A DNA stretch of 5,739 bases from positions 1 through 5,739 of the forward strand of contig JAFQPC010000155.1 of assembly GCA_017411935.1 (NCBI GenBank). Direction: 5' to 3'. Origin of the DNA: Clostridia bacterium (GTDB taxonomy: Bacteria > Bacillota > Clostridia > Oscillospirales > CAG-272). Of the stretch, positions 1-4,807 are shown one piece after another. Below the pieces are notes generated by a model that saw only the letters and a list, made by a program, of their open reading frames with translations, made no database searches and had not been told where the DNA came from. The first letter of the stretch is position 1. The number at the start of each line of letters is the position of its first letter. A program made the translations under genes and the position numbers.

Positions 1-47
1 ACGGGAGGAGCACGCCCCTCCCCTACCAAGTTTGGCAAAAAAACTTT

Positions 48-84
48 CTTGTGGTGCGTTAAGTTACCGCAAGTCACTTTTTTT
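48..84 (+). terminator. Possible weak terminator of an upstream gene outside the window
   Basis: CTTGTGGT (48-55) can pair with ACCGCAAG (66-73), giving 8 pairs with one G-U wobble around a 10-base loop. A TCAC gap and seven T (78-84) follow. The gap between stem and T-run weakens the call. The first 47 bases hold further short inverted repeats (GGGAGG with CCTCCC at 3-20; AAGTTT with AAACTT near 29-46). I see no convincing gene end before position 94. Confidence 0.3.
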
Positions 85-94
85 CAAAATCCCC

Positions 95-123
95 TTGACA
101 AGAGGAAAATATTCTTATATAAT
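95..123 (+). promoter_or_regulatory. Sigma-A promoter of the sodium-pump operon
   Basis: A consensus -35 TTGACA (95-100) and consensus -10 TATAAT (118-123) are separated by 17 bases. Transcription should start near 130, about 180 bases before the first start codon, which leaves room for the structured leader that follows. Confidence 0.85.
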
Positions 124-137
124 ATATAGGTAAGAAA

Positions 138-222
138 TGAGGGAGTAGTCGCGCGCATTTGCGCGTAGCAAGTCAACAACCACGGTCGATACGACTTGGC
201 TTGCTTTAAAGAACCAGACTCA
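138..222 (+). ncRNA. yybP-ykoY-like metal-ion riboswitch aptamer
   Basis: The leader folds into the layout of the yybP-ykoY (Mn2+) aptamer. P1 is TGAG (138-141) with CTCA (219-222). The 5' internal-loop strand is GGAGTAG (142-148), as in the family's GGGGAGUAG. P2 is CGCGC (152-156) with GCGCG (161-165). P3 is AGCAAGTC (167-174) with GGCTTGCT (198-205), eight pairs including one wobble. The inner loop AACAACCAC (175-183) and cap helix GGTCG/CGACT (184-188/192-196) follow, and the 3' strand CCAGA (214-218) resembles the family's GCAAGACC. Family assignment rests on remembered consensus, not a covariance search. Known members mostly precede metal transporters or exporters; here the downstream gene is a Na+ pump, so the ligand could be Mn2+ or another cation, and a Na+-sensing class is an alternative. 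P1 competes with the following terminator, so ligand binding would favour readthrough. Confidence 0.68.
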
Positions 223-254
223 ATATACGTTTGCGCGTATATTGGGCTTTTTTT
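219..254 (+). terminator. Leader intrinsic terminator (riboswitch expression platform)
   Basis: CTCAATATACG (219-229) pairs with CGTATATTGGG (236-246), giving 11 pairs with one wobble and a 6-base loop, followed by C and seven T (248-254). Its first four bases are also the 3' strand of aptamer P1, so the two folds exclude each other at the stem base. It lies 55 bases before the start codon and inside the leader, so it is an attenuator rather than a gene-end terminator. Confidence 0.8.
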
Positions 255-309
255 GTGAAAAAATAAAAAATTAAGATATAGAAAAGACGAACGTAGAAAG
301 GAACTTCTT

Positions 310-1416
310 ATGGAAATCTTGTATGAAAATCTGTTGCTTCTGTTCCAGAACGGCGGTTGGCAGAGAATGGTGATGTGGCTCATCGGCGGGCTTCTCATTT
401 ATCTTGCCATCAAAAAGGATATGGAGCCGACACTTCTTTTGCCGATGGGATTTGGCGCGATCATCGTCAATATCCCCGCCATTTACAACGGAGCACTCTC
501 GACGCTCTTCTCGGCGGGTATTTCGAATGAGCTGTTTCCGCTGATCCTTTTCATCGGTATCGGCGCGATGATCGACTTCGGTCCGATCCTCTCAAACCCC
601 AAGCTGATGATTTTCGGCGCGGCGGCGCAGTTCGGTATCTTCTTTACCTTCTCGCTCGCGTCTCTTTTCTTCGAGCTTCCCGAGGCGGCATCCATCGGTA
701 TCATCGGTGCGGCAGACGGTCCTACGGCGATCGTCGTGGCACAGAAGCTGCTTGGTAACGCGTCGCAGATCACGGGTGCGATCATGGTGGCGGCATATTC
801 GTATATGGCGCTCGTTCCCGTCATTCAGCCCCCGATCATCAAGCTCCTGACCACCAAAAAGGAGAGAATGATCCGTATGCCCTATCAGCCCAAGAACGTG
901 TCGAAGACCACGCGTATTCTGTTCCCGATCATCATCACGATCATTGCGGGACTGATCGCGCCCGAATCAATCGACCTCTTAGGATTTTTGATGTTCGGTA
1001 ACCTCATTCGTGAGTGCGGTGTGCTCAACTCGCTCTCCGAGACGGCACAGAAGGTGCTCGCGAACCTCATTACCATCTTCCTCGGTATCACGGTCGCAAC
1101 GCAGATGACGGCAGACAAGTTCCTGCAGCCTGCGACGCTCCTCATTCTCGGACTCGGACTCTTTGCCTTTATCTTTGATACGGCAGGCGGTATTCTCGTT
1201 GCGAAGCTGATCAACCTTTTCTCCAAGAAGAAGATCAACCCGATGATCGGCGCGGCGGGTATTTCGGCGTTCCCGATGTCGGGACGTGTCGTGCATAAGA
1301 TGGGACTCGCGGAGGACCCGCAGAACTTCCTTTTGATGCACTCGATCGGTGTCAACGTCTCTGGTCAGATCGCGTCTGTCATTGCGGGCGGACTGATCCT
1401 CAGCTTTATGCTTTAA
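310..1416 (+). CDS. Na+-translocating decarboxylase, beta subunit (OadB/GcdB/MmdB family)
   Basis: Integral membrane subunit that couples decarboxylation of carboxybiotin to export of Na+. The 368 residues are mostly hydrophobic helices and carry the family signature blocks in order: GIGAMIDFGP (83-92), GAADGPTAI (133-141), VAAYSYMALVPVIQPP (160-175), MFGNLIRECGV (228-238) and NPMIGAAGISAFPMSGR (310-326). Residues matching those studied in Klebsiella OadB are kept: D136 (D203), N310 (N373), G314 (G377), S319 (S382) and R326 (R389), with tyrosines at 163 and 165 near Y229. It is shorter than OadB (about 430), mainly at the N-terminus. The C-terminal block reads MHSIGVNVSG where I recall MHAMGPNVAG in typical members. 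AAAGGAA at 297-303 precedes the ATG by 6 bases. The substrate (oxaloacetate, methylmalonyl-CoA, glutaconyl-CoA or malonate) cannot be told from the beta subunit, and no carboxyltransferase or biotin carrier gene is nearby. Expression probably depends on the leader riboswitch. Confidence 0.95.
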   Translation: MEILYENLLLLFQNGGWQRMVMWLIGGLLIYLAIKKDMEPTLLLPMGFGAIIVNIPAIYNGALSTLFSAGISNELFPLILFIGIGAMIDFGPILSNPKLMIFGAAAQFGIFFTFSLASLFFELPEAASIGIIGAADGPTAIVVAQKLLGNASQITGAIMVAAYSYMALVPVIQPPIIKLLTTKKERMIRMPYQPKNVSKTTRILFPIIITIIAGLIAPESIDLLGFLMFGNLIRECGVLNSLSETAQKVLANLITIFLGITVATQMTADKFLQPATLLILGLGLFAFIFDTAGGILVAKLINLFSKKKINPMIGAAGISAFPMSGRVVHKMGLAEDPQNFLLMHSIGVNVSGQIASVIAGGLILSFML

Positions 1417-1428
1417 GGAGGGAATACG

Positions 1429-1605
1429 ATGGATATTTTCGGAAAATTCAGTATAGAACGCTTTGTTTCTTCTCTTCAGTATATGTGGCAGGGAATGCTC
1501 TGCATCTTTATCGTGATCGGCGTGATCATTCTCGCAACGGTTGCGATGAACTCGATCTTCGCAAAGCTTGCGGACAAGAAGAAAGAGAAAGAAAGTCAAG
1601 AATAA
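1429..1605 (+). CDS. Small single-helix membrane protein, gamma-subunit-like (OadG family)
   Basis: A 58-residue protein with one transmembrane helix (about residues 22-42, starting MLCIFIVIGVII) and a short charged tail (KKKEKESQE). Small gamma subunits of Na+-pumping decarboxylases have this layout: one N-terminal helix that anchors and assembles the complex, then a soluble tail. The tail here is much shorter than in OadG proteins carrying metal-binding or biotinyl regions, so only the anchor part is present. The ribosome binding site AAGGAGGG (1415-1422) overlaps the beta-subunit stop codon and lies 6 bases before the ATG, which implies tight co-expression with the pump subunit. Sequence identity to OadG is weak at this length, so the assignment rests largely on layout and position. 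Confidence 0.75.
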   Translation: MDIFGKFSIERFVSSLQYMWQGMLCIFIVIGVIILATVAMNSIFAKLADKKKEKESQE

Positions 1606-1612
1606 ATCTTCG

Positions 1613-1647
1613 TTTGGCGGCTCAAAACGAGCCGCCAAAATTTTTTT
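1613..1647 (+). terminator. Intrinsic terminator of the sodium-pump operon
   Basis: TTTGGCGGCTC (1613-1623) and GAGCCGCCAAA (1629-1639) form a perfect 11-bp stem with loop AAAAC, followed by A and seven T (1641-1647). It starts 8 bases after the small membrane-protein gene, so that operon ends here. Confidence 0.95.
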
Positions 1648-1668
1648 AAAAATTTTTTCAAAAAACTA

Positions 1669-1696
1669 TTGACAAACGAAAAAAGTATGATATAAT
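1669..1696 (+). promoter_or_regulatory. Promoter of the perR-rubrerythrin-ferritin-rubredoxin operon
   Basis: Consensus TTGACA (1669-1674) and TATAAT (1691-1696) with a 16-base spacer. A TG at 1688-1689, one base upstream of the -10, makes it an extended -10. Predicted start is near 1703. The 11-mer TATGATATAAT recurs at the promoter at 3984-4012. Confidence 0.85.
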
Positions 1697-1703
1697 ATAA
1701 TCA

Positions 1704-1714
1704 AGAACGGTTCT
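1704..1714 (+). promoter_or_regulatory. Candidate PerR operator at the transcription start
   Basis: AGAAC-G-GTTCT is a perfect 5-1-5 inverted repeat located at the predicted start site, where a bound repressor would block initiation. A second imperfect repeat, TGAT...ATCA (1688-1703), overlaps the -10. Neither matches the Bacillus PerR box (TTATAAT-N-ATTATAA) well, so the site is inferred from position and symmetry. Autoregulation by the first gene of the operon is the simplest reading. Confidence 0.45.
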
Positions 1715-1735
1715 CAATAAGGAGTGAGTATTAAA

Positions 1736-2143
1736 ATGGCAACGAAAGAAACCAATCAAAAACGAAATACTCTGCAAAAGAGAATCGTCCACGACGTCTT
1801 TTGCAGTTTGCACAATCATCCCTCTGCGGGAATGGTGTATGAGGCGGTTCAGGAAAAATTCCCAGGCATCAGCCGCGCGACGGTCTACCGACTGCTCGCC
1901 GAAGCGGCGGAAGAAGGGAAGATCCAACGTCTCAAACTGGTCGATGCCAACGACCGTTACGACATCACGCTGGGCACGCATCATCACGTGGTGTGTCGCT
2001 CCTGCGGCGCTGTTGCTGACGTAAATCTGGAGGTCGATCACGAGCGCCTGACCGACAAGGCGGAAGGACACGAGGGATTTCTCATTGAGGACTGTCACCT
2101 CGAGTTCGTTGGGCTCTGTGAGAGCTGTCGCAATCAAATTTAA
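1736..2143 (+). CDS. perR: PerR-like Fur-family peroxide-sensing repressor
   Basis: A 135-residue Fur-family repressor: an N-terminal winged helix (about 10-75, including ISRATVYRLL at 45-54), then a metal-binding dimerization domain. By alignment to Bacillus PerR the regulatory-site ligands are H28 (H37), D76 (D85), H82 (H91), H84 (H93) and D95 (D104), and the structural zinc site is C87, C90, C128 and C131. The D at 95 matters: PerR proteins have Asp there while Fur proteins have Glu, so this should be an iron-dependent peroxide sensor rather than an iron-uptake regulator. I chose ATG 1736; a GTG at 1724 in the same frame overlaps the ribosome binding site AAGGAG (1719-1724), so it is unlikely. 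The rubrerythrin gene follows after 33 bases without a convincing terminator, so the repressor heads the operon it probably controls. Confidence 0.88.
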   Translation: MATKETNQKRNTLQKRIVHDVFCSLHNHPSAGMVYEAVQEKFPGISRATVYRLLAEAAEEGKIQRLKLVDANDRYDITLGTHHHVVCRSCGAVADVNLEVDHERLTDKAEGHEGFLIEDCHLEFVGLCESCRNQI

Positions 2144-2176
2144 AAATTTTTTTAATCAAAAAGGAGATCAAAGATT

Positions 2177-2722
2177 ATGGCAAAGTTTGTATGTTCTGTA
2201 TGCGGTTACGTTCACGAGGGAGACGCTGCTCCCGAAAGATGCCCCCAGTGCAAGGTTCCGGCAGAGAAGTTCAACAAGATGGAAGAAAATAAGCTCTCTT
2301 GGGCGGCAGAGCACGTCGTCGGTGTAGCACAGGGTGCTCCCGAGGATATTATGATGGATCTGAGAGCGAACTTTATGGGTGAGTGCACCGAGGTTGGTAT
2401 GTACCTTGCAATGGCAAGAGTGGCACACCGTGAGGGTTACCCCGAGATCGGTCTTTACTGGGAAAAGGCAGCTTACGAAGAAGCAGAGCACGCTGCAAAG
2501 TTTGCTGAGCTTCTCGGTGAGGTCGTTACCGACAGCACCAAGAAGAACCTCGAGATGAGAGTTGCCGCTGAGAACGGCGCAACCGAGGGCAAGTTTGACC
2601 TCGCAAAGAGAGCAAAGGCACTCAACCTTGACGCGATCCACGATACCGTTCACGAGATGGCTCGCGACGAAGCTCGTCACGGCAAGGCATTCGAGGGACT
2701 GCTCCAGAGATACTTTGGCTAA
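2177..2722 (+). CDS. Reverse rubrerythrin (peroxide reductase)
   Basis: Cytoplasmic non-haem iron protein that reduces hydrogen peroxide (and, in clostridial homologues, contributes to O2 reduction) with electrons from NADH via rubredoxin. The domain order is reversed from classical rubrerythrin: the rubredoxin-like iron site comes first (C6, C9, C22, C25), then the four-helix ferritin-like diiron domain (about 40-181). Candidate diiron ligands are E69 and E72 in [10 protein letters not shown]102 and H105 in EEAEH, and E160, E165 and H168 in [10 protein letters not shown]. The 181-residue length fits the clostridial reverse rubrerythrins. AAGGAGA at 2161-2167 is 9 bases before the ATG. It is the second gene of the operon after perR, as expected for a PerR target, and the rubredoxin two genes on is the likely electron donor. 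Confidence 0.93.
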   Translation: MAKFVCSVCGYVHEGDAAPERCPQCKVPAEKFNKMEENKLSWAAEHVVGVAQGAPEDIMMDLRANFMGECTEVGMYLAMARVAHREGYPEIGLYWEKAAYEEAEHAAKFAELLGEVVTDSTKKNLEMRVAAENGATEGKFDLAKRAKALNLDAIHDTVHEMARDEARHGKAFEGLLQRYFG

Positions 2723-2765
2723 TTAAAATACATCACATCTGTCAATGACAGAGAAGGAGACGACA

Positions 2766-3275
2766 ATGAACGATAAGATCAAGGCACTGCTGAATGAGCA
2801 GATCAATAAAGAGCTTTATAGCGCGTATCTGTACGTAGATATTGCCAATTATTATGATGAATTGGATCTCGATGGCTACGCAAACTATTATATGGTACAG
2901 GCACAAGAGGAGCGCGACCACGCACTGCTGTTTATGAAATATATGCAGAACAACGGCTGGAAGGTCACGCTGGAAGCAATCGCAAAGCCCGATAAGACAT
3001 ACGGCAACATTCTTGATCCTCTTGAGGTTGCCGCAGAGCACGAGCGCTACGTCACCTCGCTGATCAACACGATCTATCACGAGTGCTACGAGGCAAGAGA
3101 TTATCGTACGATGAAGTTCCTTGACTGGTTCGTTGACGAGCAGATGGAGGAAGAGGACAACGCGGATTCGATGATCAACCGCTACAAGCTCTTTGGAAGC
3201 GATCCCAAGGGTCTGTACGCCCTCGATCAGGAATACGCAGGTCGCGTTTATACCGCACCGAGCCTCGTTCTGTAA
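2766..3275 (+). CDS. Bacterial non-haem ferritin
   Basis: A 169-residue iron-storage ferritin that would oxidise Fe2+ and store it as a mineral core in a 24-subunit cytoplasmic shell. The ferroxidase residues line up one position off E. coli FtnA: E16 (E17), E49 (E50), H52 (H53), E93 (E94), Q126 (Q127) and E129 (E130), within the blocks NKELYSAYLY, QAQEERDHA and DEQMEEEDN. The chosen ATG is 2766 because AAGGAGA (2754-2760) sits just ahead of it; an in-frame ATG at 2745 lies before that site and would add seven residues not expected in the family. The gap from the rubrerythrin gene is 43 bases with no terminator. Storing iron beside peroxide removal limits Fenton chemistry, so its place in this operon makes sense. 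Confidence 0.93.
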   Translation: MNDKIKALLNEQINKELYSAYLYVDIANYYDELDLDGYANYYMVQAQEERDHALLFMKYMQNNGWKVTLEAIAKPDKTYGNILDPLEVAAEHERYVTSLINTIYHECYEARDYRTMKFLDWFVDEQMEEEDNADSMINRYKLFGSDPKGLYALDQEYAGRVYTAPSLVL

Positions 3276-3308
3276 TTGAAAAACTATCAAAAAAAGGAGA
3301 TAAAACCG

Positions 3309-3464
3309 ATGAAATACGTATGCCCCTGCGGCTATGAATACGATCCCGCCGTCGGCGATCCCGATAACGGCGTCGCTCCCGGCACGGCTTGGGAAGACGT
3401 CCCCGCCGATTGGGTCTGCCCCGTTTGCGGACTCGACAAGGATTCGTTTGACGCTGTGGAATAA
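3309..3464 (+). CDS. Rubredoxin with a shortened first metal knuckle
   Basis: A 51-residue rubredoxin, a small one-iron electron carrier, probably feeding electrons to the reverse rubrerythrin two genes upstream. The family body is clear: [16 protein letters not shown] (11-26), [14 protein letters not shown] (28-41) and the two cysteines C37 and C40. The first knuckle, however, reads V-C5-P6-C7-G8-Y: C-x-C instead of the usual C-x-x-C-G-Y. The frame is intact on both sides, so this is a one-codon loss or a natural variant, not a frameshift. All four cysteines remain, but iron geometry or redox potential could differ. ATG 3309 follows AAGGAGA (3294-3300) by 8 bases; an upstream in-frame TTG (3276) lies before this site and is rejected. 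It is the last gene before the terminator. Confidence 0.92.
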   Translation: MKYVCPCGYEYDPAVGDPDNGVAPGTAWEDVPADWVCPVCGLDKDSFDAVE

Positions 3465-3474
3465 TTGAAAAATT

Positions 3475-3505
3475 AAGGAGCGAGCTTCGGCTCGCTCCTT
3501 TTTTT
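3475..3505 (+). terminator. Operon terminator with UUCG tetraloop, probably bidirectional
   Basis: AAGGAGCGAGC (3475-3485) and GCTCGCTCCTT (3490-3500) form a perfect 11-bp stem closed by C(UUCG)G, followed by five more T (3501-3505). On the minus strand the stem is followed by AATTTTTC, so it could also stop transcripts of the converging XRE gene, which ends 83 bases away. Confidence 0.95.
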
Positions 3506-3587
3506 CTTTATGCTTTTTGGAAATCACATTTCAATGATAATGGAAAGATCCCCTATGTTGTAACGAAAAGAGCTGCTACGCAAGGGA

Positions 3588-3899
3588 TTATTTATTCGAT
3601 AGCTTTTCAATTAGAAGTGCCAAGCAATCTAAAGATTCATCATCAAGAGCAGTTATTTTTTTCGTTATCTTTCGTATTTTCTCGGGAGATTTGATATCTT
3701 CCTTGAAAAACTCGGCAGGGGTGATGCCAAGATACTCACAAATATAGAAAAACATCGACATGGACGGAAGTGCTTTTCCGCTTTCAATATTATTGATATA
3801 TCCGGGGTTTTGTCCTATCGACAGGCTCATGTCGCGCGCCGAAACATTCATTTGGTTGCGCAACCGAGCCAAACGAAGCGAAAAATCCTCTTTATACAT
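3588..3899 (-). CDS. XRE-family helix-turn-helix regulator
   Basis: A 103-residue DNA-binding protein of the Cro/C1 type. The HTH covers about residues 6-64: LRLARLRNQMNVSARDMSLS, then the recognition region GQNPGYINNIESGKALPS (29-46) and a fourth helix around FFYICEYLGI (50-59). The C-terminal 40 residues (KSPEKIRKITKKITALDDES onward) are charged and probably helical, likely for dimerization; no enzymatic or ligand-binding domain is visible. AAAGG at 3908-3912 (minus strand) lies 8 bases before the ATG. The gene is divergent from the zinc-ribbon gene at 4136, and the shared spacer carries repeated 12-mers beside both promoters, so it probably represses itself and the divergent cluster. The sequence is more AT-rich than the genes of regions 1 and 2. 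Confidence 0.88.
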   Translation of the reverse strand: MYKEDFSLRLARLRNQMNVSARDMSLSIGQNPGYINNIESGKALPSMSMFFYICEYLGITPAEFFKEDIKSPEKIRKITKKITALDDESLDCLALLIEKLSNK

Positions 3900-3932
3900 T
3901 TGCGTTGCCTTTCATCATTGTTTTTATATTAT

Positions 3933-3941
3933 ATTGTATCA
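3933..3941 (-). promoter_or_regulatory. Possible extended -10 promoter of the XRE gene
   Basis: Read on the minus strand, TGATACAAT gives TG, one base, then TACAAT. No good -35 is present at the right distance; an overlapping TATAAT at 3928-3933 is an alternative. The first ACATATAGAAAA copy lies immediately upstream. Confidence 0.35.
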
Positions 3942-3944
3942 CAT

Positions 3945-3998
3945 ACATATAGAAAAATTATTTGAATAATTCCGTAGAATTGCTTGACATATAGGAAA
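3945..3998 (+). repeat. Paired direct repeats ACATATAGRAAA, candidate XRE operators
   Basis: ACATATAGAAAA (3945-3956) and ACATATAGGAAA (3987-3998) match at 11 of 12 positions, in the same orientation, 42 bp apart (about four helical turns). The first lies just upstream of the candidate XRE -10; the second overlaps the -35 of the plus-strand promoter. The placement suits one protein controlling both directions. Confidence 0.45.
3968..3981 (+). promoter_or_regulatory. Palindrome upstream of the plus-strand promoter
   Basis: AATTC-CGTA-GAATT is a perfect 5-4-5 inverted repeat ending three bases before the -35 TTGACA, between the two 12-mer repeats. It could be a dimer-binding operator; AT-rich sequence makes a chance match plausible. 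Confidence 0.35.
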
Positions 3999-4012
3999 TA
4001 ATATGATATAAT
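3984..4012 (+). promoter_or_regulatory. Promoter of the zinc-ribbon gene cluster
   Basis: Consensus TTGACA (3984-3989) and TATAAT (4007-4012) with a 17-base spacer and an extended TG at 4004-4005. Transcription should start near 4019, leaving an untranslated leader of about 117 bases. The leader holds only weak inverted repeats (AAAACGC at 4070-4076 with GCGTTTT at 4104-4110). Confidence 0.85.
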
Positions 4013-4135
4013 TAGAAAAATTGCAGAATAAAAATGATTTATGTCGTTTAAAATTGGCGTTCAATAGAAAAAACGCAAAAAGATCCCAAAAAACTTCAGT
4101 ATCGCGTTTTGATATGGAGATTAGGAGAGCATAAA

Positions 4136-4726
4136 ATGAAAACGTTAATCCCAAGATGTCCATCGTGTAATAACGCACTTGAGCAAAGCGTTCAGGTCTG
4201 TGAATACTGTGATAGTCCCGTCGTTATTACATCCTTTTCAACGCTTGGCGGGATGTCTGCCCCAAAGGTAAACAAGTATGCAAATGCATATAAAGATATG
4301 ATTTCAGAAAATCCGGACAGTGAGATTTTAGCCATCTCTCTTGGTATGTGTTTTATGAGATTGAAGCTTTATGATAAGGCTTACGAAGCTTTTGATAAAG
4401 CGATTTCCGCTTACACCGAAAATCCTGAGGTTTATTTTATGGCGGCAGTTTGCGCTCTTGGGGGCAAGAAGGCGTTTCTTGCCGGCAAAGCAAATGTTGA
4501 CAAGGCAATTTCAATGCTTAAGATAGCGATAGACATAGAGCCTCGTGGAATTTTCTATTACTTTGACGCTTATCTGAGATTCGATTTTTATAAGAGAAAA
4601 GCGTTGAATATAAGACCCGCTTATACTGATAGTCTTATGTTGGCCAATCGGCTTGGCTATTCTCATGCGGACGTTCAAACGCTTTTTGAGCTCCTCGGTG
4701 TTGAAGCTCCCGCAGAGCTTGGATAA
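4136..4726 (+). CDS. Zinc-ribbon protein with TPR-like helical repeats, function unknown
   Basis: A 196-residue soluble protein of unknown function. The N-terminus is a zinc ribbon: C8-P-S-C11 and C22-E-Y-C25. A short linker (about 30-45) leads into paired helices resembling tetratricopeptide repeats; the clearest unit is residues 64-97, with the LG.C...L..YDKAYEAFDKAI pattern, and a second looser unit covers about 98-136. Such repeats normally bind other proteins. No signal peptide, membrane segment or catalytic motif is visible. ATG 4136 follows AGGAG (4123-4127) by 8 bases; an in-frame TTG at 4109 precedes that site and is rejected. It is the first gene of the plus-strand cluster and is divergent from the XRE regulator. 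I infer an adaptor or scaffold role and cannot name a partner. Confidence 0.85.
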   Translation: MKTLIPRCPSCNNALEQSVQVCEYCDSPVVITSFSTLGGMSAPKVNKYANAYKDMISENPDSEILAISLGMCFMRLKLYDKAYEAFDKAISAYTENPEVYFMAAVCALGGKKAFLAGKANVDKAISMLKIAIDIEPRGIFYYFDAYLRFDFYKRKALNIRPAYTDSLMLANRLGYSHADVQTLFELLGVEAPAELG

Positions 4727-4745
4727 GGGGATACATAATTTAAAA

Positions 4746-4772
4746 GTAATCGTAACTGAGAGTTGCGATTAT
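4746..4772 (+). other. Intergenic hairpin between the zinc-ribbon gene and the next gene
   Basis: GTAATCGTAACT (4746-4757) pairs with AGTTGCGATTAT (4761-4772), 12 pairs including two wobbles around a GAG loop. No T-run follows on the plus strand, so it is not an ordinary terminator. It may adjust mRNA stability or relative expression of the two genes. The minus strand has only a short T-run after it. Confidence 0.5.
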
Positions 4773-4807
4773 TAAAATAAAAAACATTTATAGGGAGGAA
4801 ATCAGAC

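Noticed and set aside
1..129. Open frame from position 1 on the plus strand ending at TAG 127-129
   Set aside because: It runs through the consensus promoter at 95-123, has no visible start or recognisable domain, and is short; more likely chance openness of a spacer.
979..1638. Long minus-strand open frame opposite the decarboxylase genes
   Set aside because: Antisense to a clearly conserved membrane protein and through the terminator stem; rich in charged residues as expected from the complement of a biased codon set, with no ribosome binding site.
1724..1735. GTG upstream start for the PerR-like gene
   Set aside because: The codon lies inside the Shine-Dalgarno sequence that serves ATG 1736.
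2742..3527. 261-codon minus-strand open frame opposite ferritin and rubredoxin
   Set aside because: Covers two well-identified genes and the UUCG terminator on the opposite strand; no domain or ribosome binding site supports it.
4041..4067. Mini-ORF MSFKIGVQ in the leader of the zinc-ribbon gene as a possible leader peptide
   Set aside because: No ribosome binding site and no clear attenuator coupled to it.
3939..4178. 79-codon minus-strand open frame across the divergent spacer
   Set aside because: It covers the strong plus-strand promoter and the start of the zinc-ribbon gene, with no ribosome binding site or recognisable motif.
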